Below, piece by piece: positions 33,188-41,970 of a DNA stretch of 64,000 nt. The notes under the pieces were generated by a model. The model did no database searches, was not told the origin of the DNA, and worked only from the letters and a program-made list of their open reading frames with translations. The translations under genes and the position numbers were made by a program. This stretch comes from Planctomycetia bacterium. Lineage in GTDB: Bacteria; Planctomycetota; Phycisphaerae; Phycisphaerales; SM1A02. The DNA lies in contig SXOD01000011.1 of NCBI GenBank assembly GCA_005776885.1, forward strand, positions 1-64,000. The letters are read 5' to 3'. Within the stretch, counting starts at the first letter, position 1, and the number at the start of each line of letters is the position of its first letter.

Positions 33188-34099
33188 ATGCTGAAGACAC
33201 CCTCCATCGGGCGTCGCACGCTGTCATCGTGCGCGCAGGACATCACTCGCCATCAACTCGTTCTCGCGGCTGCGGCGGCAGCGGCCTGCGTGCTTGCGCA
33301 TGCCACACATGCCGCCCTCGCTGACTACATGTCCGCTGACTCCAAGTCCACCGAATCGGAGATCTACATCTCCGAGATCCGGATCGACCAGCCGGGATCC
33401 GACGCGGACGAGTACTTCGAGATCGCCGGCCCGGCCGGCGCGTCGCTCGATGGACTCTCGTACATCGTCGTTGGCGATGGGTCGGCCGCCCAGGGCGGGG
33501 GCGTGATCGAGGTCCTCGTCCCGCTCACGGGCCACACGATTCCAGCAAGCGGCTACTTCGTGGTCGCCGAGTCATCGTTCACCCTCGGAAAGGCCGACCT
33601 CACCGCCAGCCTCAACTTCGAGAATGGCGACAATGTGACTCACTTGCTCGTCCGGGGCCTGACCGCCGCGAACGCGACCGATCTGGACACGGACGATGAC
33701 TGCACGCTCGATCTCCAGCCATGGGAGTCGATCGTCGACGGCGTCACCATGATGAATGTCGCGTCCGGCTCGGAGGGTTCGGAGTGCCCATACCAGCCCG
33801 AGGTTGGCCCATCGAACAAGGCCGTCCCCCAGCACATCTACAGGTGCCGGACCACCATGTGGATGATCGGCGCACCCGAGATCACCGGCGGCGCAGACAC
33901 TCCCGGCTCGTCCAACCCCTGCGCCCACGAGGCCTGTGCGCCCGACCTGGACGGCGATGGCCTCGTCGCCGTTTCGGATCTCGCGCTCCTCCTCGGTTCC
34001 TGGGGATTCCCAGGACAGCCCGCCGACCTGGATTTCGATGGGACGGTCGACGGCCAGGACTTGAACATCCTCCTTGGCGCATGGGGGTCATGCGCGTGA
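33188..34099 (+). CDS. Secreted lamin-tail-like domain protein with C-terminal dockerin-like EF-hands
   Basis: A 303-residue protein with a long N-terminal segment and signal-type hydrophobic core (QLVLAAAAAAACVLAHA). Residues 55-130 (YISEIRIDQPGSDADEYFEI, GLSYIVVGDG, ASGYFVVAESSF) match the lamin-tail domain found in many exported bacterial proteins. The C-terminus has two EF-hand-like loops, DLDGDGLVAVSDLALLLGSWG and DLDFDGTVDGQDLNILLG, ending GSCA. This is the GC-type dockerin arrangement thought to mark secreted proteins of Phycisphaerae-type planctomycetes. The function beyond surface attachment is unknown. Confidence 0.8.
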   Translation: MLKTPSIGRRTLSSCAQDITRHQLVLAAAAAAACVLAHATHAALADYMSADSKSTESEIYISEIRIDQPGSDADEYFEIAGPAGASLDGLSYIVVGDGSAAQGGGVIEVLVPLTGHTIPASGYFVVAESSFTLGKADLTASLNFENGDNVTHLLVRGLTAANATDLDTDDDCTLDLQPWESIVDGVTMMNVASGSEGSECPYQPEVGPSNKAVPQHIYRCRTTMWMIGAPEITGGADTPGSSNPCAHEACAPDLDGDGLVAVSDLALLLGSWGFPGQPADLDFDGTVDGQDLNILLGAWGSCA

Positions 34100-34196
34100 T
34101 GGCCTAGTGCACTGTGGGCATGCCTCGCGTCGCCGCGCCGTGCCTTACCGTGCGGCAGCGGACCCGGCACGAGTGAGTGGACTGACGCGCGCAAGT

Positions 34197-34238
34197 GGGC
34201 GGAGCGGGCGGAGCGGGCGGAGCGGGCGGAGTGGGCGG
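34197..34238. repeat. Nine-bp GGGCGGAGC tandem repeat
   Basis: Four and a half units in the gap between the dockerin-tailed gene and the exonuclease gene; not in a supported coding region. Confidence 0.7.
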
Positions 34239-34304
34239 CTGCGGCGCGCGAGCCGACGGAAGGCCGCGCTCGACACGGTCCACCAAACGGAACCCGGAAT
34301 GGCG

Positions 34305-34335
34305 GCCCGCCACAGGATGTGGCGGGTCGCTTTTT
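34305..34335 (+). terminator. Intrinsic terminator before the exonuclease gene
   Basis: A stem CCCGCCACA (34306-34314) with TGTGGCGGG (34318-34326), loop GGA, followed by TCGC and five T. It closes the transcript of the dockerin-tailed gene and lies 16 bases before the next TACCCT box. Confidence 0.7.
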
Positions 34336-34350
34336 CGTAACCGCCCACAG

Positions 34351-34356
34351 TACCCT
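34351..34356 (+). promoter_or_regulatory. -10-like TACCCT, six bases before ATG 34363
   Basis: TACCCT, six bases, ATG. It is insulated from upstream transcription by the terminator at 34305-34335. Confidence 0.4.
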
Positions 34357-34362
34357 CCGGCG

Positions 34363-34953
34363 ATGGAGACGTTTCGCGCCGCAATCCTTGACACGGAAAC
34401 CACCGGAGCCGGGCCGGGTGACCAAGTAGTCGAGATTGCGATCCTCGTGCACGACTACGCCCTGGAGACCGGCGCGGCCCTGCGAGAGGTCGCCAGTTAC
34501 CAGTCGCTGAACGAGCCGACTGTGGCGATCCACCCGACGGCACAGGCGATCCACGGGCTCTCGATGAAGGAGCTCCGCGGCCACCGCATGCGCGAGTCCG
34601 ACATCGTCCAAGTCCTTCGCGGCTGCCATGCGGTCGTCGCGCACAATGTCCCGTTCGACCGGGGGATGATGCGCAGCCACTTCGCCTGGATGCAGTCACT
34701 GCCATGGCGCTGCTCGTGTTGGAGCATCCCGTGGAAGGCGCTCGGCTTCGAGAATGGCAAGCTCCAGTCGTTGCTCGCTGCACACCGAATCAACCCTGGC
34801 AGCGCCCACCGAGCCATGGACGATGTCCGAGGCCTCCACCAGTTGATGCAGCACGTGCACCCACACTCCGGCCGGCACTACATCTGGCACGCCGTCAAGG
34901 CAGAGGAGTTCGCCGCCGCGGGCGTCGGTGCGGGATTTGACCCGTGGGGGTAA
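34363..34953 (+). CDS. DnaQ-like DEDDh 3'-5' exonuclease
   Basis: A 196-residue exonuclease. Motif I is ILDTETTG (Asp and Glu), motif [12 protein letters not shown], and motif [13 protein letters not shown] with the general-base His. [12 protein letters not shown] is the usual segment between I and II. It is a stand-alone proofreading- or repair-type exonuclease acting on DNA or RNA ends, not fused to a polymerase. The partner is not identifiable. It ends 55 bases before palindromic copy 7 and is followed by the dihydrouridine synthase gene. Confidence 0.88.
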   Translation: METFRAAILDTETTGAGPGDQVVEIAILVHDYALETGAALREVASYQSLNEPTVAIHPTAQAIHGLSMKELRGHRMRESDIVQVLRGCHAVVAHNVPFDRGMMRSHFAWMQSLPWRCSCWSIPWKALGFENGKLQSLLAAHRINPGSAHRAMDDVRGLHQLMQHVHPHSGRHYIWHAVKAEEFAAAGVGAGFDPWG

Positions 34954-35008
34954 GCGAACACGACTTGGGCGATGATCGGGACGAGGTGTCGCCGGCGGAC
35001 GGCACGCC

Positions 35009-35083
35009 AACGTCCTTCCCCGGTTATCGGTGGAAATGTGCCCCCCAGGGGCACATTTCCACCGATAACCCAGCCCGGACCTT
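35009..35083. repeat. 75-bp palindromic element, copy 7 (compensatory base changes)
   Basis: Hairpin at 35022-35070, outer arms AACGTCC at 35009-35015 and GGACCTT at 35077-35083. Near the loop, GCCCC pairs with GGGGC where most copies have GCCCT with AGGGC. Both sides changed together, keeping the stem paired. Confidence 0.93.
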
Positions 35084-36269
35084 GGGTGAGCATGCACGCG
35101 AGCCCGCCGTCCCTCACCCCGACCGGCCCAACCGCCCAGACTCCCCTGGCATTTCCATCAACATCGGCCACCTCAGGCTGGACACCCCGCTCCTCCTGGC
35201 ACCCATCGCCGGGCACTGCGACCTCGCGTTTCGCATTCTGTGCCGTGAACTTGGCGGCGTGGGACTCGCGTCCACGGATCTCCTCAACTCCAACGCCATC
35301 CTCCGCGGGAGCACCCGCACACATGAGCTCGCCGCGACCTGCGAAGCCGACAGCCCCTGCGGCATGCAACTCTACGGATGTGGGGACGACCCGCTCCCCG
35401 AGGCCGCCTGCTGGGCCATCGATCACGGCGCCAAGCTGATCGACATCAACATGGGTTGCCCCGTGGACAAGGTCGCCAAGAAGAACGGCGGCTCACTGCT
35501 CCTGCGCGACTGTGCCGCTACCACCAGCCTCACCGAGCGAATCATCCGTGCCGTTGAGCGCCATTCCGGCGGCCGCGTCCCCGTCACGGCCAAGGTGCGA
35601 CTGGGCTGGGACCCCGATCACATGGTGGCGCCCGACCTGGCGCGCCGACTGGAAGACATCGGCATCCAAGCCGTCACCGTGCACGGGCGATACACCACGC
35701 AACTCTTCCGAGGCGTCGCCGACTGGGGTGCGATCGCACAGGTTGTAGCAGCAGTTCAGTCGATCCCGGTCATCGGCAACGGCGACATCTCCGAGCCAGG
35801 CCACGCCGCAACTCGCATGCAGGAGACCGGCTGCCGGGGCATCATGATCGGGCGCGCGGCGCTTCGGACGCCGTGGCTCTTCGCCCGGACAGAACGGGTA
35901 CTGCGCGGGGAGGGCTCGCCACCAGACCTCTCGCTCACACAAAAGTTCCAGGTCGTGCTTCGCCACATCGACCTGCTGGAGGAGCATGTCGTGCCTGTCG
36001 TGCGTGGCGGTCGTGGCCACGCGGACGGCCACGCGGATGGCCGGAGTCAAGTGGATGGTCACGGCTGCACCGCTGACCTGGGCCGAGGACAGCGTCACGC
36101 GGTCGAGCAGATGCACAAGCGAATCTCTTGGTACGGCCACACGATGGGCCATGTGAAGCCGCTCAAGGAGGCCATTCGAACCGCGCCGGACCTGGCGGCG
36201 ATGCGTGAAGTCTTGCTGGAGTGGATCGAGCGACATTCGGCTGCCGGCAGTCTGTCGCCTCGAGGTTGA
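35082..36269 (+). CDS. dus: tRNA-dihydrouridine synthase (DusB-like) with a His-rich insert
   Basis: A 395-residue flavoprotein that reduces uridines in tRNA. Motifs are [54 protein letters not shown] with the catalytic Cys, [23 protein letters not shown] and VIGNGDI. Near residues 305-340 a stretch rich in Gly, His and Asp ([20 protein letters not shown]) interrupts the helical C-terminal domain; this is unusual. The start is uncertain. The frame is open through copy 7, and the only plausible codon after the palindrome is TTG 35082, giving an N-terminal extension of about 25 residues before the typical start of the fold. Confidence 0.87.
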   Translation: MGEHAREPAVPHPDRPNRPDSPGISINIGHLRLDTPLLLAPIAGHCDLAFRILCRELGGVGLASTDLLNSNAILRGSTRTHELAATCEADSPCGMQLYGCGDDPLPEAACWAIDHGAKLIDINMGCPVDKVAKKNGGSLLLRDCAATTSLTERIIRAVERHSGGRVPVTAKVRLGWDPDHMVAPDLARRLEDIGIQAVTVHGRYTTQLFRGVADWGAIAQVVAAVQSIPVIGNGDISEPGHAATRMQETGCRGIMIGRAALRTPWLFARTERVLRGEGSPPDLSLTQKFQVVLRHIDLLEEHVVPVVRGGRGHADGHADGRSQVDGHGCTADLGRGQRHAVEQMHKRISWYGHTMGHVKPLKEAIRTAPDLAAMREVLLEWIERHSAAGSLSPRG

Positions 36270-36325
36270 TCTCGCCAGGGTCGGACGCCATCCGACGCTC
36301 CTCTCAGATGCGGAGGCCACCAGGC

Positions 36326-36400
36326 AAGTTCCCTCCCCGGTTATCGGTGGAAATGTGCCCTTCAAGGGCACATTTCCACCGATAACCGGGGTCGGACGTT
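36326..36400. repeat. 75-bp palindromic element, copy 8
   Basis: A near-perfect hairpin at 36339-36387 with stem extended to 24 bp (CCCTT and AAGGG) and a one-base loop. Outer arms are AAGTTCC at 36326-36332 and GGACGTT at 36394-36400. It lies between convergent genes, 56 bases after the dus stop. Confidence 0.93.
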
Positions 36401-36445
36401 GGTGTGCTCGCCGTCGGCGCTCCCTCACCCTCCATCGGCCCCAAC

Positions 36446-36481
36446 GAAAAGCCCCGCCGCAGGAGCGATCCTGCGACGGGA
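36446..36481 (-). terminator. Intrinsic terminator of the PepSY/dockerin gene
   Basis: On the minus strand, TCCCGTCGCAGGA pairs with TCCTGCGGCGGG (one mismatch) around a four-base loop, followed by GCTTTTCG. It lies 80 bases after the minus-strand stop at 36560, with palindromic copy 8 beyond it. Confidence 0.65.
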
Positions 36482-36559
36482 CTTGGTCGGCCGCACTGCC
36501 TCAGTCCAACCTGAGGAGAATGGATTGGACCTCGGTCAGCTGGCTAGCCGGTCAGACAA

Positions 36560-37732
36560 TCACCAGCTGCCGAGGACTTGGGCCAGGTCGCCGCCGTCGA
36601 TGACACCGCTGCCATCCAGGTCGTACCCTGGGTTGACCTGACCCCAGAGGGCGAGGAGTTCGGAGAGGTCGCTGCCGTCGACGGCGCCGTCGGCGTTGAA
36701 GTCGGCGGGATTCTCGTTGACCGGGGCCGCGAAGGACTGCTGCGCGGGGACGGAGGCGTCGATCCACATGTCCAGCTCAACCAGGTCCGCGGTGATGAGC
36801 TCGACCTTCCAGACCAGGTCGCCCTGCTCCACCTTGAGCTCAACCTCGTGGAGGCCGGCGGCGGGGAACGCCGCGTCTGCGCCACCAACGGCACAGGTGG
36901 CGACGCAGGTCATCGTGCCCAGGAGCGGGATGATCTGCGAGAGCTTGCTCGACTGCGACGAGCTGGGGGAATAGGTCGTCACACTGAGGATCGTGCCGTC
37001 AAGGCCGACATCGACCTCGAGGAGGGTCGAGCCCTTCGCGTCGGTGAAGGTGACCTCGATCCGGTCGGTGTCGCTGGAGCCGCTGCTGCCGCTGCTGGAG
37101 CCGGACTCGTCCTCTGCTTCCACCTCGATCGCCGTCCAGCCGTCGCCGGCGGACGCGGTCGCCGCAGCGATGGCCGCGGTGAATGAAGCCGCAGGGTAGG
37201 TGTCCTCCATGTCGTCGCCCTGGCCGTGATGCGGGACGATCCCGCCGGTCGCGGCGTCAACATAGATCTTGGAGAGGTCCCAGAACTCGACCTGGTACGA
37301 GAGGATGTTGTGCTCGATGTCCAGTTGTGTCTTCTGTGCAGCCGAGCCAGATCCCGCGGCGGTCGCAATGTCGATCGCCTCGGCGAAATCGATCTGAATC
37401 TCTTCCAAGCGTGCGAAGATCGCGGTGAGCGTGGCGATGTCCGAGGGGTCGACCGAGTCGACATCCACCAGGATCAGCGCGCCGGTGTCCATGTTGATCC
37501 GGGGATCCCAGTTGGCGGTGAGCGCCGCGGTGTACATGTCACCTTCGTAGACGAGCATGTTGTCGCGCTCGCGGATCTCAATCTGGATGAGCGTGGTGTC
37601 CGGCACGGCGGCTCGGCAGAGGGTGACGGCCTTCGCGAAGCCGATGTCGGCGGACGCTGTCGAGGCTGCGGTTGCGGCGAGGACGGTCGCGGCGATCGTG
37701 GTGGTTCGGAGCACAAATCTGGCTGCGTACAT
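36560..37732 (-). CDS. Secreted PepSY-like protein with dockerin-like EF-hands
   Basis: A 390-residue exported protein. The signal peptide is MYAARFVLRTTTIAATVLAA..ASTASA. Residues 30-200 contain two PepSY-like units (AKAVTLCRAAVPDTTLIQIEI, VYEGDMYT; then VEFWDLSKIYVDAATGGIV); PepSY domains often bind or inhibit peptidases or metals. A Ser/Gly linker and a beta domain follow. The C-terminus carries two EF-hand-like loops, DFNADGAVDGSDLSELLALWG and DLDGSGVIDGGDLAQVLGSW. It is divergent from the ECF sigma gene at 37896. A secreted subtilase in that operon makes an inhibitor or partner role conceivable. Confidence 0.75.
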   Translation of the reverse strand: MYAARFVLRTTTIAATVLAATAASTASADIGFAKAVTLCRAAVPDTTLIQIEIRERDNMLVYEGDMYTAALTANWDPRINMDTGALILVDVDSVDPSDIATLTAIFARLEEIQIDFAEAIDIATAAGSGSAAQKTQLDIEHNILSYQVEFWDLSKIYVDAATGGIVPHHGQGDDMEDTYPAASFTAAIAAATASAGDGWTAIEVEAEDESGSSSGSSGSSDTDRIEVTFTDAKGSTLLEVDVGLDGTILSVTTYSPSSSQSSKLSQIIPLLGTMTCVATCAVGGADAAFPAAGLHEVELKVEQGDLVWKVELITADLVELDMWIDASVPAQQSFAAPVNENPADFNADGAVDGSDLSELLALWGQVNPGYDLDGSGVIDGGDLAQVLGSW

Positions 37733-37860
37733 GGAGTTGCCTTTCAAATACATCGATCTCAAAAGATCTTGGAGTGACTTGCCGACCGAAGGGAGCTTGA
37801 CCGGCGGACCGATCGGCTGAAGGGAAAGTGCTGCCCTGCCGCGCTCAGATACAACTTGAC

Positions 37861-37888
37861 TTGATTCCGGGCCGGCGCGACTTACACT
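37861..37888 (+). promoter_or_regulatory. Promoter of the ECF sigma / CHAT operon
   Basis: TTGATT (37861-37866), a 16-base spacer, then TACACT (37883-37888), seven bases before the ATG. It resembles a housekeeping sigma-70-type promoter, with almost no leader. Confidence 0.5.
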
Positions 37889-37895
37889 CAGGTGC

Positions 37896-38513
37896 ATGAC
37901 CGCCGTTCCGCCACGCCGCGTGACGATGACCGATGACGAGGTCGAACTCGTCCATCGTTGTGCGGAAGGCGATGAGGTGGCTTGGCGATCGCTGGTGGAT
38001 CGATTTTCCCCGCTGGCGTGGTCGATGGTCCGGCGCGCAGGCCTCTCGGATCACTCGGCGGAGGACGTGGTGCAGGAAGCCTTCACCGCGGCATGGCAGG
38101 CGCTTCCCACGATGCGGGAGCCAGATCGATTCGACGCCTGGCTCTCCACTACCTGTCGCAGAATGGCTCAGCGCAGGCGCGGGCTTGACCGGCGCGACGG
38201 GGCCAGCCTCTCCCCGGAATCCGCCAACGCCATCGAATCGGGAGACGACCCAGCACACGCGCTTGAGCTGGACGAGGACCGGCTGCTCGTTCGGGGCGCC
38301 CTGGCCCAGCTGACGCACAAGTGCCAGCTCCTGCTGCGCGCACTGATGCAGTTGGCCGCGTCCAGTCGGCGTGAGGGCCACGCCGACTACGAGGCCGTCT
38401 CGCGCCTCACGGGCATGCCGACGGGTTCGATCGGACCGACCCGACAACGGTGCCTGGACGCCTTGGCCTCGAAATTGCTGCGATTCGGACTCCGTGTATC
38501 CAAACCCACCTAG
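37896..38513 (+). CDS. ECF-type RNA polymerase sigma factor
   Basis: A 205-residue sigma factor. Region 2 has WRSLVDRFSPLAWSMVRRAG and SAEDVVQEAFTAAWQALP. The linker is Asp/Glu rich. The region 4-like segment is YEAVSRLTGMPTGSIGPTRQRCLDAL, including a GSIGPTR turn typical of planctomycete ECF groups. It would direct RNA polymerase to a private set of promoters. It heads a four-gene operon with tight or overlapping junctions: an unknown protein, a TPR-CHAT protease and a secreted subtilase. No membrane anti-sigma factor is next to it. Confidence 0.88.
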   Translation: MTAVPPRRVTMTDDEVELVHRCAEGDEVAWRSLVDRFSPLAWSMVRRAGLSDHSAEDVVQEAFTAAWQALPTMREPDRFDAWLSTTCRRMAQRRRGLDRRDGASLSPESANAIESGDDPAHALELDEDRLLVRGALAQLTHKCQLLLRALMQLAASSRREGHADYEAVSRLTGMPTGSIGPTRQRCLDALASKLLRFGLRVSKPT

Positions 38514-38542
38514 CCGGCACTCTCTGGGCGCAAAGGCACCCC

Positions 38543-39154
38543 ATGACTGACTCCACACAGCTCCACGCCGACCTCCCAGAACCCGATTGGCTGGTCCAGC
38601 GCCTCAGCCAACACGGCGTGACTGTGGCGCGAGCGCACTCCATCGCGCTCGTCGCGAGCGAGCTGCTCGGAGACACGGTGCCCGCGACCCTCTTGGACCG
38701 GCTGAGGCAGATCCCGGCCGCGACGCGCACCGCTCCCCTGACATCGGCCCTTTCCGCCGTCGATGAGTGGCTGGCGAAGGCTCGAGAGTGGATCACGCGC
38801 GGGTGGACGGCCGAGTCTCCGGTGGCGGCGACGGTCGCGCTCCGAGGACATCCAAGTGCCGATCGATTCCGTGTCAAGGGCAACTGTGGGCTCCTTGGGC
38901 TCGATGTCGAGTGCGAGCGCTCCGCCGATGGTGCCGCATGGGACCTGACGGGGGCCATCACGTCGCCAGACGAGGCGCCCGCCGGACTGGTCATTCGATT
39001 CACCCACGATGATCACGCGGACTCGGCCGGGATCTCCTCGACGATCGACGACTTGGCCATGTTTCGCGCTCGCCTCCCCGCGGGCCAGTATTCCATCTCC
39101 ATTGGCTCGCCTGCGCAGGATGCGGTACCCCTGGCCAGTCTGAGCCTCCCGTGA
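38543..39154 (+). CDS. Unknown protein in the ECF-CHAT operon (candidate sigma regulator or protease substrate)
   Basis: A 203-residue soluble protein with no membrane helix or signal peptide and no family I recognise. Residues 1-90 are predicted helical (DWLVQRLSQHGVTVARAHSI, SALSAVDEWLAKAREWI). Residues 95-203 look beta-rich (VALRGHPSADRFRVKG, LAMFRARLPAGQYSISIG). It starts 29 bases after the sigma gene, with AAAGG upstream, and its stop overlaps the GTG start of the CHAT gene (GTGA). Its place between a sigma factor and a TPR-CHAT protease makes it a candidate sigma inhibitor or cleavage target. This is inference from context only. Confidence 0.7.
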   Translation: MTDSTQLHADLPEPDWLVQRLSQHGVTVARAHSIALVASELLGDTVPATLLDRLRQIPAATRTAPLTSALSAVDEWLAKAREWITRGWTAESPVAATVALRGHPSADRFRVKGNCGLLGLDVECERSADGAAWDLTGAITSPDEAPAGLVIRFTHDDHADSAGISSTIDDLAMFRARLPAGQYSISIGSPAQDAVPLASLSLP

Positions 39155-41970
39155 CGACGCCCGCCCCACACGCACACCAACTCCTTGCAGCGCGACTCCA
39201 CGCAGCGCAGGGTGCGGTTGCGCACGCTCCATCGGAGGCTGCGGCGACGCTCGCAGAGATCACGCGCGACGCCGTCCAGGCCGGTGACACGGCGATCGCT
39301 GCCACATCGGCTCGCCTGCGCGCACGAGCCCTGGCCTACCTCGGCGACTACGACGCCAGCATTGTTGCGGCACGGGAATGCGGCTCGATGGCCAGCGCTG
39401 CGGGCCTCGCCGAGGAATGTGCCCGGGCGCGACTGGCCGCGATGCATGCCCTGGTGGAGTCCGGACGATTTGATGAAGCCGAGTCCGAGGGCCTTCGAGC
39501 CCGCGAGCTGCTCGTCTCCCTCGACCGCAGCGACCTCGTGGCGAGGGCGGAGATCAACCTGGGCATCCTGCACCAACGGCAGGGGCGACTGGACGAGGCT
39601 CGCACGCGGTTTGACGCCGCGGCCCCGGCCCTGGCATCCGAACCATTGATCCTGGCCCAGCTCCAGAACAATCGCGCAGAAGTCCTGCTGCGACTCTACG
39701 ACTTCGAGGGCGCTGGCCACGACTTTGCGGCCTCGCACCTGGCGAACATGGCCGCCGGTGCCTCCGTCAACGCCTCCATTGCACTTGGCAACCTCGCCGA
39801 CCTCGAGGCCCGACGCGGCGAATGCGGTGCGGCACTCCGGTCCTTCGAGTCGGCCATCGCGACACTCGCGGGGACGTCAAGTGACACCCACGTCCTTCGC
39901 CTGCGCGCCGAACGGGCCGAGGTCATGGACTCTGTCGGCCTGCACAATGCGGCCCGGGTGGAGCTCGCGTCGGTGCTGGAATCACTGGAGCGTCACGGGC
40001 TTCGACGCGAAGCCGCACGCGCCCGCGTGGCGCTGGGAAGGTCGTGGCAGCACTCGGGTTCGCGCGCCAGTGCCCAGACGCACCTGCTGGCTGCGCAAGC
40101 GCAGTTCGCGGGACTGGGCGATGATCTCGAGGCGGCTCGAGTCACCGTGGACCTTGCCGACCTCGCGTTGGAGGCTGGTGAATGGGCACTCGCTGAGTCA
40201 CTGGCACGAACAGCGCTCGCCGTGGCCGGACTCGGTCGTGTCGACCGATCTCGCGCCAATCTCCTGCTCTCTGCCGCCGCCATCCAGCGCGGCGCCTGGG
40301 ATGAGTCTCTTGCCCAGGCCGACCTCGCTCGCTCGACCGCCGGCGATGTGGCTCCCTTGGTGGCCGCCGCTGACCTGTTGGGAGCGCGCGCATCCCGCGG
40401 TTCGGGCAAGATCGACCAGGCGATGGCCCTGGCGCGCCGTGCGGCCGCCTCGCTGGATCGCCTCCGCACGGACCTGCCCGCTCGCCGATTCCGCCTGGCG
40501 GACAGCTCCGCGACCGACGCGCACCGACTGGTGGCATCGATCGTGCTTGCGCAGCCGCGGCCAGATGCGCTCCTCCTCGCGTGCGCCATGGATGCATCGG
40601 AAGGGACGCGCCACGATGAGGAGCGGGCCCTGGCGATCGAGTCGCTCTCGAGCGGCACCGACGCGCCGACCAACGCGGGGGCCGAGGCGGTGGCCGACGC
40701 GGCGACCGATGCACTCGTGTCACGCCGCGACGGCCTGCTCGCCGACCTCAACGCGATCTACTCGATGGTTGCCGACTCACGCGCGTCGGACTCGCGCCAG
40801 AACTCCTGGCGGCAGCGAGTGGCCACCATCGAGTCTTCGCTGGATGCCATCGAGGCCGACTTGGAGACTCGAGGATTCCAGGCCACCCACGTCGCCCCAC
40901 CCGACGCCGCACCGGCGCTGGAGTCGATGCCGACGGACACGCGCATCATTCGATTCGGCGTGGTCGATCGTTCACTCGTCGCGGCCGTCGTCACCAGGGA
41001 CTCTCCCAGAGTGGTCACGTTGTGCCCCGCGGCCGAAGTGGATCGACTCGTTCGTGCCCTGCTGTTCCACATGCGCGGCGCCGTCGCGTCACCGGACGAA
41101 GCGCCTGTGGCCGACGGCACGGTGCGCCGAATCATTGGCGCGATTGAGGCGCTCGCCCTCACGCCCGTCCTCGAAGTGGGCGGAGGCGACTGCTTCATTG
41201 TTCCGTCGGGACCGCTCTCGCTGCTCCCGCCGCTGGCGTGCGAGTCCATCACTCGGCGTGTCGGGGAGATGCACCTTGTTCCCTCGCTGCGCGATGCACT
41301 CCGCGCCGCGACGAGGCAGGAGCAGCAGGAGCAGGCGGCGCAACACCCACACTCCGGTGCCATTCGCGAACCATCCACGATGAGGGTCTTGGTGGTGGAT
41401 CATGACGATGGCACGCTCCCCGGCGCCACCGGCGAGTGCGATGCCATCGCCAGCTCGTGGTCCCTCGTCGGCGCATCGGTGGATCGACTGAGCGGTTCCC
41501 AGGCGACCGTCTCCAGCGTGATCGGATCGTGCCGACGCGCCGATGTCGTGCACCTTGCATGCCACGGCTGGTTCAGCGGATCCTTGGAAGGGGCCAGCGG
41601 GCTCCGACTCTCTGATGGGTGGCTCACCCGTCAACTGGTCCGCCGATGTCGACTCCAGGCACGGGTCGTCGTCCTCTCCGGATGCGAGACTGGCCCCGGG
41701 CGCGCGCACGATGGGCTTGACAACTCGCCGCCTTCGGGCCTCTTTGCCTCGTTCTTGGCGGCCGGTGCCGGCTCCGTCGTGTCGACGCTGTGGCCCGTCC
41801 GCGACGATATTTGTGCCTTCAGCATGGACTTGCTGCACCGCATGTGGCAGAATGGATCAGCTGTTTCGCTGGCTGGCTCACTCGCACAAGTCGCCGACGC
41901 AGTGCGTGATCGCTCGCCACACCCCTGTCACTGGGCTCCGCTCACGTTGTTCGAGAGAGGTTCGACATGA
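39151..41970 (+). CDS. TPR-CHAT protein (caspase-like protease)
   Basis: A 939-residue cytoplasmic protein. Residues 1 to about 430 are tetratricopeptide-like helical repeats (for example AGLAEECARARLAAMHALVESG and GRVDRSRANLLLSAAAIQRG). A helical linker follows. The C-terminal 300 residues are a CHAT domain: VLVVDHDDG, then the catalytic His805 in VVHLACHGWFSG and Cys845 in VVLSGCETGPG, followed by LFASFLAAGAGSVVSTLWPV. CHAT domains are caspase/separase-related cysteine proteases switched on through their TPR part. GTG 39151 overlaps the preceding stop and its own stop overlaps the subtilase start (ATGA), so all three are translationally coupled. Confidence 0.9.
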   Translation: MTTPAPHAHQLLAARLHAAQGAVAHAPSEAAATLAEITRDAVQAGDTAIAATSARLRARALAYLGDYDASIVAARECGSMASAAGLAEECARARLAAMHALVESGRFDEAESEGLRARELLVSLDRSDLVARAEINLGILHQRQGRLDEARTRFDAAAPALASEPLILAQLQNNRAEVLLRLYDFEGAGHDFAASHLANMAAGASVNASIALGNLADLEARRGECGAALRSFESAIATLAGTSSDTHVLRLRAERAEVMDSVGLHNAARVELASVLESLERHGLRREAARARVALGRSWQHSGSRASAQTHLLAAQAQFAGLGDDLEAARVTVDLADLALEAGEWALAESLARTALAVAGLGRVDRSRANLLLSAAAIQRGAWDESLAQADLARSTAGDVAPLVAAADLLGARASRGSGKIDQAMALARRAAASLDRLRTDLPARRFRLADSSATDAHRLVASIVLAQPRPDALLLACAMDASEGTRHDEERALAIESLSSGTDAPTNAGAEAVADAATDALVSRRDGLLADLNAIYSMVADSRASDSRQNSWRQRVATIESSLDAIEADLETRGFQATHVAPPDAAPALESMPTDTRIIRFGVVDRSLVAAVVTRDSPRVVTLCPAAEVDRLVRALLFHMRGAVASPDEAPVADGTVRRIIGAIEALALTPVLEVGGGDCFIVPSGPLSLLPPLACESITRRVGEMHLVPSLRDALRAATRQEQQEQAAQHPHSGAIREPSTMRVLVVDHDDGTLPGATGECDAIASSWSLVGASVDRLSGSQATVSSVIGSCRRADVVHLACHGWFSGSLEGASGLRLSDGWLTRQLVRRCRLQARVVVLSGCETGPGRAHDGLDNSPPSGLFASFLAAGAGSVVSTLWPVRDDICAFSMDLLHRMWQNGSAVSLAGSLAQVADAVRDRSPHPCHWAPLTLFERGST

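Noticed and set aside
34944-35081. Upstream extension of the dihydrouridine synthase frame through palindromic copy 7
   Set aside because: It overlaps the exonuclease gene end and reads through the repeat. The start was placed after the palindrome, although the exact codon remains uncertain.
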